Source: CAZGMN01 sp964645765 (GTDB taxonomy: Bacteria > Acidobacteriota > Aminicenantia > Aminicenantales > Aminicenantaceae). From it: a stretch of 64,000 nt of DNA. A model generated the notes under the pieces. The model ran no database searches, was not told the origin of the DNA, and worked only from the letters and a program-made list of their open reading frames with translations. Positions 52,605 to 62,867 of this stretch are shown here, one piece after another. The stretch covers positions 25,888-89,887 of the forward strand of contig CAZYBE010000012.1 in the NCBI GenBank assembly GCA_964645765.1, read 5' to 3'. Positions within the stretch are counted from its first letter, which is position 1, and every line of letters begins with the position of its first letter. The position numbers and the translations under genes are program-made.

Positions 52605-54356
52605 TCAATACCGCCAGCTGGTCGTGTCAGAGCCAGGCGGCGCGCTCTTGAGTATTCGCTCCACAATCCTGGGAACGAACATCTGATGATATCTCAGCCG
52701 GGAAATGGCGTTCGGCCTTGTATGGTCGCCGTTCCAGCAATGTTCAGCTCTGTCGCCGTAGTCAACCTCACCTTCATAATAGGGCTCTTTTGTGCCCTTC
52801 AGAAATTCCTCCGTCAGATAAACAGCATTGTTCAGGTAGAAATTGTCCATGTCTCCGCAGTAGATATGGATTTTTCCTTTAAGCTTGGGACCGAGGGATT
52901 TCCAGTCTCGCTCCAGGATATGGCGGAGGTCGTAATTCTCACGCCAGTAGTCGGCAACCGAATGGTCGATCTTGCCGCTCATCTTATCCCAGATTGGCTT
53001 GGGATAGCCGTCTTCGCCGGCAGGAGAAAACACAGCCTGCCAGATATCCCATTGCCCGCCTGAGCGGGAATGAGTCCCGAGAACAAGCTCCCTGTGGTTC
53101 ATCTCCTCAAGCGTTGCGCTGACCTCTCCTAGATAATTCCTCAGCCCAGGCCTTGGAGTCCGCCTCCAACGGCTATCCACATAGTAGGCGTTTTCATGCT
53201 CATAAATGTTAACGATAGTGTAAGCACGAAAATCAATCGGGTCAGGGCAAGCTGCCCAGCAGCCGTTGTACTCATCCGGATAGAATACCTGGGCAGCCAA
53301 TGCTTCCCAACCCCCTGTCGAGCCACCATAAAGAAACCTCGCCCAGCCCTTGCCGAGGCCTCTGAATTTCTTCTCGATGTAAGGGATAAGCTCATAGGTA
53401 ATCGCATCCCCGTACGGGCCGAGGTTGGCTGAATTCACAGCATAAGAATCATCGTAATAAGGGTTTGCATGCTGGATTTCAATGATAACCACTCGAGGAA
53501 AATTGGGCCCTGTCCATTCCTGGTAGAATTTATAGGCATATTCCTGGACAATCCTGTTGTAGCCTTCGAGCCTGAACCTTTCGCTGTATTCTGGCTTCAA
53601 ATCTGGGTCGGGCGGCGTCTCTCTGAATCCGCCAAAAGTGTAAGGAAAATGGCCATGAAAAATAACAAGAGGGTAGTGTGCTTCTTGCTGTTTATCGAAG
53701 CCTTCGGGCAGAAGAACACAAGCCCCTAGATACATAGGACGGCCCCAGAATTCTGTCAGGAGCTTGCTCTGGATTTTGACATGCTTGATGTATTTTGTAT
53801 CTTTCGGCTCAGCGATAGCCGGGATTTTCTTATCAAGGGTGACTTGAATCATCTCATCTTTTTGGGGGTCGATTCGAAGCTTCTGAGGAGTGCTGTAAAG
53901 ATTACCTGGCGCCCTGTTCCACTGCTGTCCTTCACCTCTGTCCATGGGCAGCTTCACCGTATGGCCATCTGCGCGCTGAAAAGTCTCATAAATATGAAAA
54001 AAAGCCTGCACATAATACTCGCTTGGTGGAATCTCAGAGATGCTTTTTAAAGGGTAACCAAAGACGCTCGAGTCGATGACAGCCAATTCCCCCGGTTTCA
54101 GGCATTCGACATCAATGCCAAAGATGAGCTGCGTCTTCTGACTATCGCTGATTTGAAACCTAGGCTCATCGCTACCGTCTGTTGAGGCCATCAGTAATAT
54201 TCTTCCGTCAAGGGCAGTTTTGCTCTGTTCCTCTGTAAATGAAAAGCCAAAGCGGAGTCTGCACTCCTGCTTTTCTCCTTTTAGATGCCCGGAGAGCGTT
54301 AGAAGCAGGAGAAAGATTATGGCTGGAAGGATTATCTTAAAGTTTTTTTGTCTCAT
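52605..54356 (-). CDS. Exported alpha/beta-hydrolase (putative esterase)
   Basis: 583 residues with a signal peptide (cut near LKG). An N-terminal beta domain (about 28-190) precedes an alpha/beta-hydrolase: GACVLLPEGFDKQQEAHYPL, LVIFHGHFPYTFGG, nucleophile in FLYGGSTGGWEALAAQ, and the Asp/His region DMDNFYLNNAVYL and RAEHCWNGDHTRPNA. It resembles esterase D/feruloyl-esterase-like proteins of unknown substrate. RBS AAGGAGGG. First gene of a unit with the nitroreductase-like and perhaps the barrel protein genes. Confidence 0.87.
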   Translation of the reverse strand: MRQKNFKIILPAIIFLLLLTLSGHLKGEKQECRLRFGFSFTEEQSKTALDGRILLMASTDGSDEPRFQISDSQKTQLIFGIDVECLKPGELAVIDSSVFGYPLKSISEIPPSEYYVQAFFHIYETFQRADGHTVKLPMDRGEGQQWNRAPGNLYSTPQKLRIDPQKDEMIQVTLDKKIPAIAEPKDTKYIKHVKIQSKLLTEFWGRPMYLGACVLLPEGFDKQQEAHYPLVIFHGHFPYTFGGFRETPPDPDLKPEYSERFRLEGYNRIVQEYAYKFYQEWTGPNFPRVVIIEIQHANPYYDDSYAVNSANLGPYGDAITYELIPYIEKKFRGLGKGWARFLYGGSTGGWEALAAQVFYPDEYNGCWAACPDPIDFRAYTIVNIYEHENAYYVDSRWRRTPRPGLRNYLGEVSATLEEMNHRELVLGTHSRSGGQWDIWQAVFSPAGEDGYPKPIWDKMSGKIDHSVADYWRENYDLRHILERDWKSLGPKLKGKIHIYCGDMDNFYLNNAVYLTEEFLKGTKEPYYEGEVDYGDRAEHCWNGDHTRPNAISRLRYHQMFVPRIVERILKSAPPGSDTTSWRY

Positions 54357-54441
54357 GAATGTCCCTCCTTAAAAGGGATCGAGAATTTATTCTTAAAAAA
54401 TTTTTTTGATCGATTATTAACTTGACATAGAAATGCAAGGG

Positions 54442-55962
54442 CTACTGAATTTTGATCGTTGTATAAGAATAGTTTTGACCATGGCGCACGTATAAAGCTG
54501 CAGTATCACCGGACTTGAGGCCTGACATAACCTTATTAAAATCCTCTACACTCTTCACTTCAACTCGGTTGGCTTCCTTGATCAAGTCGCCTCTTTGGAG
54601 CCCTGCATCCTCGGCCGGGCTTCCTGCATCGACATCGATGACGAGGGCGCCGCTATCACCCTGGTAGCCGAGCTGGCGGGCAATTGCCGGCGTCAAGTCC
54701 TGGATGCTCAGTCCAAGTTTCTTATTGACTTGCTCCTGTTTCTTTTCTGGTCGAGCGGGCCGCTCTGGCCGCTCCCCTGGCTGCTCTCCGACAACCGCTG
54801 TAACTTCTTTTGTCTGGCCATCCCGTATTAAAACCATTTTAACTGAAGTCCCGGGGGGAGTCTCTGCCACCATGTTGACTAAATCTGCAGTGTTTTTCAC
54901 CTTCTTTCCGTTGAATTCGATGATAAAATCGCCCTTCTTTATGCCTGCCTTGTCTGCCGCCCCGCCTGGCGTGACATCTGTCACCAGAGAGCCCTCTGTA
55001 GTCCTCAGCTTGAGAGCTTTAGCCAAGTCATCGTCAACGTCCTGGGGACTGAGCGCAAGATAGCCTCTTGTCACCTTTCCCTTGGATATAAGGGCCTCCA
55101 TAACTTCCTTGGCCATGTTGATCGGAATGGCAAACCCAATGCCAACATTCCCTCCAGTGCCAGAAGGACTGACGATGGCGGTATTGATTCCGATAACTCT
55201 TCCTTCCAGGTCAGCCAGCGCGCCGCCGCTGTTTCCAGGATTGATGGCAGCATCAGTCTGAAGGAAATCCTGATAAGTCGCCTGAGTCACCTCTGAACGA
55301 CCTTTGGCGCTGATGATTCCGGCAGTAACCGTATGCATCAGCGAGAACGGATTGCCGACAGCAATCACCCACTGTCCGACCTTACACTCATCAGAATTGC
55401 CGAGAGTTGCTGCAGCCAAGTCTTTGGCATTGATCTTGATCACGGCCACATCGCTCCTGGGGTCAGCGCCTACGACTTTTGCATCATACTTTTTCTTGTC
55501 TCCGATGACGACTGAAAGCTTCTGTGCATTTTCAACCACATGGTTATTGGTCAGGATGTATCCATCTTTACTCACAATCACGCCTGAGCCTAAACTTCGA
55601 ACCGTGCGCTTTTCTCCTTTTAGCTCTGGAATGTCAAAAAAACGCCTGAAAAAGTCATCGCCAAAGAAATCGCGAAGGGCTTCGTCTGGCAATCCAAACG
55701 GGCTCTGCTGCTCGACAACTTGCTCGGCAAAAATCGATACAACCGATGAACTCACTTTATTGGCCGCATCCTCAAATGCCTCACTGAACTGGTTGAGGAC
55801 CGTTCGGGCTTGAGCAGAGGTTGAAGTTTGCTGCGTCTCCCCTGCTCTATCCTGATTTAGCCCTGGATTTCTTGGACTCAGGGATGAAGCGACCATCCCT
55901 CCTGCAAATCCCAAGATAAGTCCCAAGATGAGCAAGGGCCAATATTTTTTCATCGTTCTCAT
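54442..55962 (-). CDS. Periplasmic serine protease/chaperone, HtrA (DegQ/DegP) family
   Basis: 506 residues: N-terminal membrane anchor or signal (PLLILGLILGFAGGMVAS), chymotrypsin-like domain with the full triad (His in YILTNNHVVENAQ, Asp in DPRSDVAVIKI, Ser in NPGNSGGALADLEG), then two PDZ domains (about 290-390 and 410-500). It degrades or refolds damaged envelope proteins. RBS AAAGGAG and a consensus-like promoter at 56012-56040. It contrasts with the inactive protease-TPR protein elsewhere in the window. Confidence 0.95.
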   Translation of the reverse strand: MRTMKKYWPLLILGLILGFAGGMVASSLSPRNPGLNQDRAGETQQTSTSAQARTVLNQFSEAFEDAANKVSSSVVSIFAEQVVEQQSPFGLPDEALRDFFGDDFFRRFFDIPELKGEKRTVRSLGSGVIVSKDGYILTNNHVVENAQKLSVVIGDKKKYDAKVVGADPRSDVAVIKINAKDLAAATLGNSDECKVGQWVIAVGNPFSLMHTVTAGIISAKGRSEVTQATYQDFLQTDAAINPGNSGGALADLEGRVIGINTAIVSPSGTGGNVGIGFAIPINMAKEVMEALISKGKVTRGYLALSPQDVDDDLAKALKLRTTEGSLVTDVTPGGAADKAGIKKGDFIIEFNGKKVKNTADLVNMVAETPPGTSVKMVLIRDGQTKEVTAVVGEQPGERPERPARPEKKQEQVNKKLGLSIQDLTPAIARQLGYQGDSGALVIDVDAGSPAEDAGLQRGDLIKEANRVEVKSVEDFNKVMSGLKSGDTAALYVRHGQNYSYTTIKIQ

Positions 55963-56011
55963 GAAACGCTCCTTTCATTTTCAACCGATTTATTACTGAT
56001 TGTTATTTTTG

Positions 56012-56040
56012 ATATTAAGAATATTCATCTTTATTGTCAA
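56012..56040 (-). promoter_or_regulatory. Promoter of the HtrA gene
   Basis: On the minus strand TTGACA, a 17-nt spacer and TAATAT, about 50 bp before the ATG. Confidence 0.55.
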
Positions 56041-56190
56041 TTTAATAAAAAGCCTTTCACTTTGAACCTAACCCCTCGGCTGTCAGGAAATTCAAGCGAA
56101 AAGTGAGAGCCAATGATCAACCAAAATTTCAACAACCTTCTCCGTTTGATCCAGCTATAAGGAAGTTATTCCTAAGATCGGCTCCTTAAG

Positions 56191-57174
56191 TTATTCAATC
56201 TTAAACGGAGCGGACACTTCGTCAAGGTGATGGAGGTCATCTGCGGTCAGCTTGAACTTCATAGAACCTGTATTATCCATAGCCTGAGTTGAGCTTGTTG
56301 CTCCGGGAATGGCAACGACCGCATCCCCACAAAAATTAATGACCCAGTTCAAGGCTATCTGCGCTGGCGTCACTCGATATTTTTCAGCCAATTCTTTAAG
56401 TGCCTCGACCACTCCCCTGCTTCTCTCCAGCCCCTTTAGCTTAAATGCTCCCATGTATTTTCTGTATCCGGAGCGATTTCGAATGAGGCCGGGGCTGTCA
56501 TGGAACTTGCCCGATAAAATTCCTTGAGCCAAAGGCGAATAAGCAATAATGGATACGCTCAGCTCTCTGGCGGTGTCCAGAATGCCGTTTGTTTCTATCC
56601 TTCGGTCAAGAAGGCTGTACCGGACCTGGTTCGAGATGAGCTGAAGCCCAAGGCTCGAAAGCTCATCATGAGCTTTTCTCATTCTCTGGGCTGAGAAATT
56701 GCTGATGCCGATGTAGCGGACCTTCCTTTCATGAACAAGTTGAGCCATGGCTCTCATCTGAGCCTTTATCGGAGAAAAAGACAGAGGCTGGTGAATTTGA
56801 TAAAGGTCGATAGGATAATTATTCAGACTCTGGATTCGCTTGTCGATTGTCTTGATGATGGATTTTGCCCGCCTTAAGAGCGGCATCCATTTTGTGGCAA
56901 CTATCACTTCGTCTTCTGACTTGCCCAATTTTCTCAATGCCCCAGAAAGGGCCCTTTCAGATTCGCCCATTCCATAGGCCTCGGCTGTATCAAACCAGTT
57001 TATTCCTCCTTCCAGACTCACCCTGACAATCTCTGAGATCTCACTCTCCTCGAGAAAAGGCCAGTATTTTCCACCCAATCCCTTTTGTCGGCTGAACTGC
57101 CAGCAGCCGAGTCCGATTGGCGAGACCATCAGATCAGACTTTCCAAGCTGTCTCAGAATTATTGCCTTTGCCAT
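56191..57174 (-). CDS. Aldo/keto reductase
   Basis: 327 residues, (beta/alpha)8 NADPH-dependent oxidoreductase. Catalytic tetrad: Asp and Tyr in WFDTAEAYGMGESERAL, Lys in EVIVATKWMP, His in DLYQIHQPLSF. The cofactor region IALNWVINFCGDAVVAIPGA is present. Closest in style to the YajO/potassium-channel beta-like AKR group; substrate unknown. It is a single gene with no obvious partner. Confidence 0.93.
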   Translation of the reverse strand: MAKAIILRQLGKSDLMVSPIGLGCWQFSRQKGLGGKYWPFLEESEISEIVRVSLEGGINWFDTAEAYGMGESERALSGALRKLGKSEDEVIVATKWMPLLRRAKSIIKTIDKRIQSLNNYPIDLYQIHQPLSFSPIKAQMRAMAQLVHERKVRYIGISNFSAQRMRKAHDELSSLGLQLISNQVRYSLLDRRIETNGILDTARELSVSIIAYSPLAQGILSGKFHDSPGLIRNRSGYRKYMGAFKLKGLERSRGVVEALKELAEKYRVTPAQIALNWVINFCGDAVVAIPGATSSTQAMDNTGSMKFKLTADDLHHLDEVSAPFKIE

Positions 57175-57326
57175 CGGTTGCTTCTTAATGGTGATTCATC
57201 AATAAAACATAATTTAAACAGGCCCTGGCCCGGTATTAAAAAACATATTGAAGACTCAGCCACCCGTTTTCGAGATTCCCAGCCTCATCCAAATAAATTG
57301 CGTATTTAGAAATCTTTAAATTCTTG

Positions 57327-60053
57327 TTATCTATCGGACCACAGGTCCTCAAGAATCGAGGCAAGCTCTTCAAACTGCTTGCTTCCAATTGAAAGGACAA
57401 GCCTGTACTCTCCAGAGAGAGCCGGGCTGTATTCATATTTCAAATCCATCTCCCCAACAAAGCCCATGGCTCTAAACCTCTGCATCCTTTCCTGGAGTTG
57501 TTTGATCTCTTCTTCTGTCCGTTCCCTGCGTTTGGTCATGTTCCAGACAACTTTGTTGATTCCGGCATCGCTGCTTCCCTTAATTTCGTTAATGAGCACA
57601 TTTCCTTTGTAAACAGAAATTTTGACCTCATCCTTGACGCTGTTCTTGAGGTAGTAATAGATGACGAGGCCGTTTGGCTCGCTCTCGCCATTATAGTTTG
57701 ATGAGCTGGAGTGAATATTCTTGGCGCCCACCCATCTCACTTTGGATTCAATCTTGAAAAAATGGGCATCCTTGGCCAGAACTTGAGGCGCCAATCCCTG
57801 AAGAGGGCTGATGTCAGCGATGAAAATCCCCCGGCCGTGGGTGGCAACAACAAGGTCATTCTCCCTGGGATGGACGACCAGGTCATGGATTGGCTGGGTT
57901 GGCATATTGTTCCTCATCCTGGTCCAGCTTTTCCCGCCATCGATAGAAACATAGACTGCAAATTCTGTCCCGACAAAGAGAAAGTTCGGGTTCTTGGGGT
58001 CTTCTCTGATAACGTTGACCGGCTCTTCAGGAAGATTGCCGGCGATGGAAGTCCAGGTTTGACCGTAATCTGTGGTCTTGTAGAGAAACGGCCGAAAATC
58101 ATCATTCCTGTATCCTGTGTAGGAGACATAGGCAATTCCCGGGTCATGGTTTGAGGCGGCAATTCTGCTCACCCAATAGCCAGGATTCCCTGTTATCCGC
58201 TCGTTGAGCTTTGTCCAGTTTTTACCGCGGTCTCTTGTCACCCAGACATTGCCGTCGTCTGTTCCAGCCCAGAGCAAGCCTTCGACAAGAGGCGACTCAG
58301 CAATGGTGGTAATCGTGCAGTATTGAATGCCCCCATCTCCGCCTTTTCCTGTGGTGAGCTTGGCCGGGTCGTTGGTGGTCAGGTCAAGGCTGATCTCCTC
58401 CCAGGATTCGCCTCGATAGGGCGACCTCACTACCATGTTCCCGGCATGGTAGATAACCTCGCTGTTGTGAGGAGAGACTAAGATCGGTGAACACCAGTTC
58501 CAGCGAAGCTCTGGTTTCTTACTTTGATAAGCTATGTTTTTCCTCTCCCCGGTCTTGAGGTCAACCCTGGTCAGAGGGCCGAACTGCGATTCATTATAGA
58601 GGTAGCGGTTTGTCTTTCGGTCAAAGACGTTGAACATGCCGTCACCGCCCCCAACTGTCTGCCAGTCTTCAAGCCTGATGGCCCCCGTGCCGCGCTTTGT
58701 GCTCGGCCCCAAGACCGAGCCGTTGTCCTGGAGGCCGCCGGCCACGTTGTAAGGATAGGACATATCGACATCAACCGCATAAAATTGTGCCAGCGGCAAG
58801 AAGTCAGGGTGATACCAGCTCTTTCCGCCGTCATAACTGATTCCCATGCCGTGGTCAAAGCCCAGGAGCATGTGGTTCGAGTTCTCAGGGTCGATCCATA
58901 AAGCGTGGTCATCTCCTCCGAAGTTAAAAAGACGCCTTAGCCAGGTCTTTCCGCCATCTTTTGTTCCCATCGTAGAAACGCTCAAAACATAGACAGTATT
59001 CTCGTCATTGGGGTCAATTCTAATCTGGCCGTAGTAGTATCCAGGAGCGCCGCCGATGCTCTGCTTGTCCGGGCTTACTTTCTTCCAAGTCTCGCCGCTG
59101 TCATCAGAGCGATAGACTTCGCCGTCAATCATGCCGGCGCTCGATTTGCTCTCGAGCAGCTCCTTCTCTCTTTGTTCATCAGACATGCCGGGCTTGTTGG
59201 CGTTCTCAATGCAGGCGTAAAGAATATTTGAGTTTTTGGCATAGATATCAACTCCTATTCTTCCCAGCATTCCTGCCGGCAGTCCGCCCCCGAGTTTTTT
59301 CCAGGTTTTCCCTCCGTCTGTCGTTTTATAAATTCCGCCTCCCGGCCCTCCAAGGTTGAAGGTCCATGCCCTGCGGACTTTATCGTAGGCTACGGCATAG
59401 AGGATATCTGGATTCCGGGGCTCCATGGCCACATCGACAACGCCGATGTTCTTGTTGCGAACAACAACGTCCAGGACCTTTGACCAGGTCTTTCCGCCGT
59501 CTGCTGTCTTGTACAATCCTCGCTCAGGATTTTCAGAGTAAAGGTGGCCGAGGCAAGCAACATAAACAATATCCGCATTCTCAGGATGGATGACGATGCG
59601 TCCGATATGGTGGGAGTCTTTTAAGCCCATATTCTTCCAGGTTTTTCCGGCGTCGGTTGATTTATAAACACCATCCCCCCAGTAAGTGCTCCTTGAATTA
59701 TTGGCCTCGCCTGTTCCGACCCAGACAATGTTCGGGTCAGAAGGAGCGACGGCTATATCGCCGATAGAAAAAACCTTCTCATGGTCAAAAATCGGCTCAA
59801 AGGTAATGCCGTTATTTGTTGTCTTCCACAGCCCGCCAGAGCCAGTTGCGGCATAGAAGGTGTATGGTTGCTGTTTGGGAACGGCAAAATCCACAAACCG
59901 TCCGCTCTGCCGTGTTGGCCCGATAGAGCGGTAATTGAGGTTCTTCAAGAGCTCCTCGCTCACGGCCTGGCCTAAAACGTCAGGCGGCAAAATAAAAGGC
60001 AAGAAAAAGACGATTAGGACTGCAAACTTGAGATAATGTTTACAGATTTTCAT
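57327..60053 (-). CDS. Exported sortilin/VPS10-like Asp-box beta-propeller protein
   Basis: 908 residues with a signal peptide (cut after VLG). The body consists of two large propellers with Asp-box (BNR) repeats: KSTDAGKTWKNMG, KTADGGKTWSKVL, KTTDGGKTWKKLGG, RSDDSGETWKKVS, TRDRGKNWTKLN, KTTDYGQTWTS and SIDGGKSWTRMR. A C-terminal beta domain and a helical segment (RTEEEIKQLQERMQRFRAMG) follow. Such proteins resemble VPS10/sortilin and photosystem II assembly factor Ycf48 in fold and often bind peptides or sugars; no catalytic site is obvious. RBS TAGGAGG; promoter at 60157-60185. Confidence 0.92.
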   Translation of the reverse strand: MKICKHYLKFAVLIVFFLPFILPPDVLGQAVSEELLKNLNYRSIGPTRQSGRFVDFAVPKQQPYTFYAATGSGGLWKTTNNGITFEPIFDHEKVFSIGDIAVAPSDPNIVWVGTGEANNSRSTYWGDGVYKSTDAGKTWKNMGLKDSHHIGRIVIHPENADIVYVACLGHLYSENPERGLYKTADGGKTWSKVLDVVVRNKNIGVVDVAMEPRNPDILYAVAYDKVRRAWTFNLGGPGGGIYKTTDGGKTWKKLGGGLPAGMLGRIGVDIYAKNSNILYACIENANKPGMSDEQREKELLESKSSAGMIDGEVYRSDDSGETWKKVSPDKQSIGGAPGYYYGQIRIDPNDENTVYVLSVSTMGTKDGGKTWLRRLFNFGGDDHALWIDPENSNHMLLGFDHGMGISYDGGKSWYHPDFLPLAQFYAVDVDMSYPYNVAGGLQDNGSVLGPSTKRGTGAIRLEDWQTVGGGDGMFNVFDRKTNRYLYNESQFGPLTRVDLKTGERKNIAYQSKKPELRWNWCSPILVSPHNSEVIYHAGNMVVRSPYRGESWEEISLDLTTNDPAKLTTGKGGDGGIQYCTITTIAESPLVEGLLWAGTDDGNVWVTRDRGKNWTKLNERITGNPGYWVSRIAASNHDPGIAYVSYTGYRNDDFRPFLYKTTDYGQTWTSIAGNLPEEPVNVIREDPKNPNFLFVGTEFAVYVSIDGGKSWTRMRNNMPTQPIHDLVVHPRENDLVVATHGRGIFIADISPLQGLAPQVLAKDAHFFKIESKVRWVGAKNIHSSSSNYNGESEPNGLVIYYYLKNSVKDEVKISVYKGNVLINEIKGSSDAGINKVVWNMTKRRERTEEEIKQLQERMQRFRAMGFVGEMDLKYEYSPALSGEYRLVLSIGSKQFEELASILEDLWSDR

Positions 60054-60156
60054 GAATAGCCTCCTAAAAATTATCGTTATTGAAGGATGTCAATAAGAGG
60101 AAATCAAGGGAATTCTTATGAAACAAAGCATGACTTTTCATGAGAAATTAGAGTAG

Positions 60157-60185
60157 CTAATATCACAGCAAAGAAAAAAGGTCAA
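60157..60185 (-). promoter_or_regulatory. Promoter of the Asp-box propeller gene
   Basis: On the minus strand TTGACC, a 17-nt spacer and TATTAG, about 105 bp before the ATG. Confidence 0.45.
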
Positions 60186-60301
60186 TCGAAATCAGAGAAG
60201 AAATTGACAAAAACGATAGAGAGCTCACTGCGAAGCTTAATCCATTTGCTATCAAGGGCCGTCATCTTGAGAGAATTATTCCCGATGAAAGATATGCTCT
60301 A

Positions 60302-62218
60302 TTAATCCTTGCCTGGCATTAGAGTATATTTAATTCCGAAGGCAACCGTTCTGCCTTTCATCGGAAAACCCGGCTCTGTAACATAGAAGCTGTTAAAAAT
60401 ATTCTCTCCCTTCAAGAAAACTGTGAATTTGGAAAAATCTTTGGAGAGCATGGCGTTTAAAACAAAATAATCGGGAACAGCCGCAATCTCATCGAAAATC
60501 TTGACCTCAGAACTGGATACGGCCAGAGCCCAGAGAGTGAATTGAAGATTTTCTCTGCTCCTCAGGCCAAAGACAAAATTCAACTGGGATTCAGGGATAA
60601 GGTCGAGGGGACGGTTCTCATCTTCATTCTTTCCATCAAGATAAGTGTAGCTGAGAGAAAAGGTCAGCCAGCTGAGAGCCTTCTCGAATTCCAGCTCAAA
60701 GCCTAAGATGTGTGCCTTTCCGATATTCAGATTTGTTTGGAAGCCTTGGGGCAAGCGGACAGCCTGAATCAAATCTTTTATCCTGTCGTAAAAAATTGTC
60801 CCCCATAGAATAAACTTCTTTTCATACCTTGCGCCAAACTCATAACTTTCTCCCCTTTCGTCTTTAAGGTCAGGGTTTCCAGCTTGCGTGCTGTACAAGG
60901 ACTTCATCGAGGGAAACCTTGATTTTTGAGAAAATGTGGCATGGAGGTCGAGATAATCAGTGGGGTTGAATTTGAGACCTAAAATAGGGTTCAGAGTGGT
61001 TTTATTCTCTCCTGATTGCTTGTTCAGGTGGTCAAGGCTCGCTCCTCCCACAAGCTTCCATCTGACGCTTAAGTTGAGAAGATTCTCGAAACCCAAGGAA
61101 AAAGTCCGGTGTTCATAATCTTTCCAATCGAGGCCGCTGTCATCCTGGGTTCTGGCACGGTCATCTCTGAAATTCAAGCTGAATTTCAGCTCGTACTGAG
61201 AGGAAAGCGGAAAAGAGCCGAGAAGGAAAGAACCATAGGAATCATTCTTGTATGTGGACTGCCACTGGAGCTCATTCATCTCAGAATCTGTGTAAGAGTC
61301 AAGGACATTGTCGTGCCTGACATAGTAGGTTCTGAACTTGATGTTGCCGTTTTTCAATAAAGAGAACGTTCCGCCAAGGTTGAGTTGAAAACGGTTCCAG
61401 CTTTTAAACCTCCAGTAGCGTGGAATGTAATATTCTGTGGCCCAAGGAACACCGAATTCCGAGGAGTAATAGCCAGCCTCAAGAAGAATCTCGCTCTTCT
61501 CGTTGGGATAGAAGTAAAGCTTCCCAGTGACGTTTCTGCGCTCATAATCGCTGTTTTCTCTGGTAAGAATTTCTCCGTCTCTGTTCCATTTAAACCCCTC
61601 TGACCTGTCAAATTGGGCAAACCCTGAGAAAAATAAGTTATTCCAACGAATAGAACCAGAGGAAGAGATGTCGAGAGAGCTGTTGCTGTCGTATAGCGTT
61701 TTCAGTGAAAAGGAAGGGGGATTCGGCCTTTTTGTCAAAACCTCGACAACTCCGCCTAGGGCATTGGGTCCGTAGAGAACAGACGAAGCTCCTTTGACAA
61801 TTTTAATACTCTCGATTTCTTCTGAAGTGAGGGTCTTGAGGTCGAAAGAGTTAAAGAAAGGCTCATAGATGGGTATTCCATCATAGAGCAAGGCAATCTT
61901 CTCGCTCTCAAATCCCCTGATTTTTATCCTGGACTCGTTTTTTGAGCCGGTAGAGACGAAAGTCCCGGAGGTGAAGGAGAGGACTTCAGAGAGGTCCCGA
62001 GGTGCGAGCGATTCAATCTTTTCCCTCTTTATTGAAGACGTGGTCGATATTAAAAAATCTTTAGGTAGAGGAGCTTCGACGACTATCTCTTCGGTGATGA
62101 TTTTTTGCTTTTCTTCCTTTTCTTTCTCTTTCTTTTGACCAAACAAGAACGAGAAAGTGAAAAGCAATATTCCGCAGAGTAAGATAATACAGAATATCTG
62201 CTTTGATTCCCTCTTCAT
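60302..62218 (-). CDS. TonB-dependent outer-membrane receptor
   Basis: 638 residues. The start at 62218 follows GGAG; a longer frame begins at 62260 without a ribosome site. After a signal peptide comes a charged spacer (KKEKEKEEKQKIITEEIVVE), the plug (RIKIRGFESEKIALLYDGIP, SSVLYGPNALGGVVEVLTKR) and a barrel ending near FGIKYTLMPGKD, without the usual final aromatic residue. It has no carboxypeptidase-like N domain, unlike the receptor at 4 kb. It follows an unknown exported protein and an FmdE-like protein in the same direction, probably one operon; a metal or organic cofactor ligand is possible. Confidence 0.93.
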   Translation of the reverse strand: MKRESKQIFCIILLCGILLFTFSFLFGQKKEKEKEEKQKIITEEIVVEAPLPKDFLISTTSSIKREKIESLAPRDLSEVLSFTSGTFVSTGSKNESRIKIRGFESEKIALLYDGIPIYEPFFNSFDLKTLTSEEIESIKIVKGASSVLYGPNALGGVVEVLTKRPNPPSFSLKTLYDSNSSLDISSSGSIRWNNLFFSGFAQFDRSEGFKWNRDGEILTRENSDYERRNVTGKLYFYPNEKSEILLEAGYYSSEFGVPWATEYYIPRYWRFKSWNRFQLNLGGTFSLLKNGNIKFRTYYVRHDNVLDSYTDSEMNELQWQSTYKNDSYGSFLLGSFPLSSQYELKFSLNFRDDRARTQDDSGLDWKDYEHRTFSLGFENLLNLSVRWKLVGGASLDHLNKQSGENKTTLNPILGLKFNPTDYLDLHATFSQKSRFPSMKSLYSTQAGNPDLKDERGESYEFGARYEKKFILWGTIFYDRIKDLIQAVRLPQGFQTNLNIGKAHILGFELEFEKALSWLTFSLSYTYLDGKNEDENRPLDLIPESQLNFVFGLRSRENLQFTLWALAVSSSEVKIFDEIAAVPDYFVLNAMLSKDFSKFTVFLKGENIFNSFYVTEPGFPMKGRTVAFGIKYTLMPGKD

Positions 62219-62278
62219 TTTCAGCGCTCCAGCAAAAAAATAATCATATAAGCGAAACAAATTTTACGACATTTATAA

Positions 62279-62791
62279 TTAATTATTACGATCGATCTGC
62301 TTGAGCAATTCTTTTTCGTGTCTTATTTCCTCGAGAATGTCTGGCAGAAGCGATTTCATCTGCTTCTCGCTGTAGTCGCATTTCTCAACATCCACTTTTT
62401 CTCCTTTTATGAAGCAGACAACCAGGCGAATTTCCTTGGCATGCTTTATAATCCTGTTTACCGGCTCAAAGTAAGTCACCTGGAGAACCATCTTCTCCCT
62501 GCCGCCGCTATCGTAGATCAAAACATTCACATGCTCTTCGCTGTTGACTTCGTTACCATCCAGGTCCAGATAAAATTCTCTATATATAAAATTTTCTTTT
62601 CCATATTTTCCGAGTTCTTTCACTTCTTTGTAAATCTCTTTCAGGACGTCAAGAGATTTTTTTTCTAATTCAATTTTCTCTGTAAAAGCCCTGTGAGCTT
62701 CCAATTGAGCATAGGATTTTTGGCTAAGCCCTTCAGTCAATCCAAGGATGATTCCCATTAGGAAATCTTTGAGAAAAAGTCGCCGTTCCAT
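62279..62791 (-). CDS. Conserved-looking protein of unknown function with N-terminal hydrophobic segment
   Basis: 170 residues. The start has a hydrophobic stretch (RRLFLKDFLMGIILGLTEGL) that may be a signal or anchor, then a helix (EKIELEKKSLDVLKEIYKEV), a beta-rich part (REFYLDLDGNEVNSEEHVNV) and a charged C-terminal helix. I do not recognise a family. It sits between the FmdE-like gene (76 bp upstream) and the TonB receptor gene (60 bp downstream), so it could be a periplasmic partner of that system. Confidence 0.65.
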   Translation of the reverse strand: MERRLFLKDFLMGIILGLTEGLSQKSYAQLEAHRAFTEKIELEKKSLDVLKEIYKEVKELGKYGKENFIYREFYLDLDGNEVNSEEHVNVLIYDSGGREKMVLQVTYFEPVNRIIKHAKEIRLVVCFIKGEKVDVEKCDYSEKQMKSLLPDILEEIRHEKELLKQIDRNN

Positions 62792-62867
62792 TTTGAAAAT
62801 TTCTCTTGGCTCTTTAAAAATATCAGATTTCAGAAGACACTATCTTTGCTGAGGCACTGGGCTTTCA

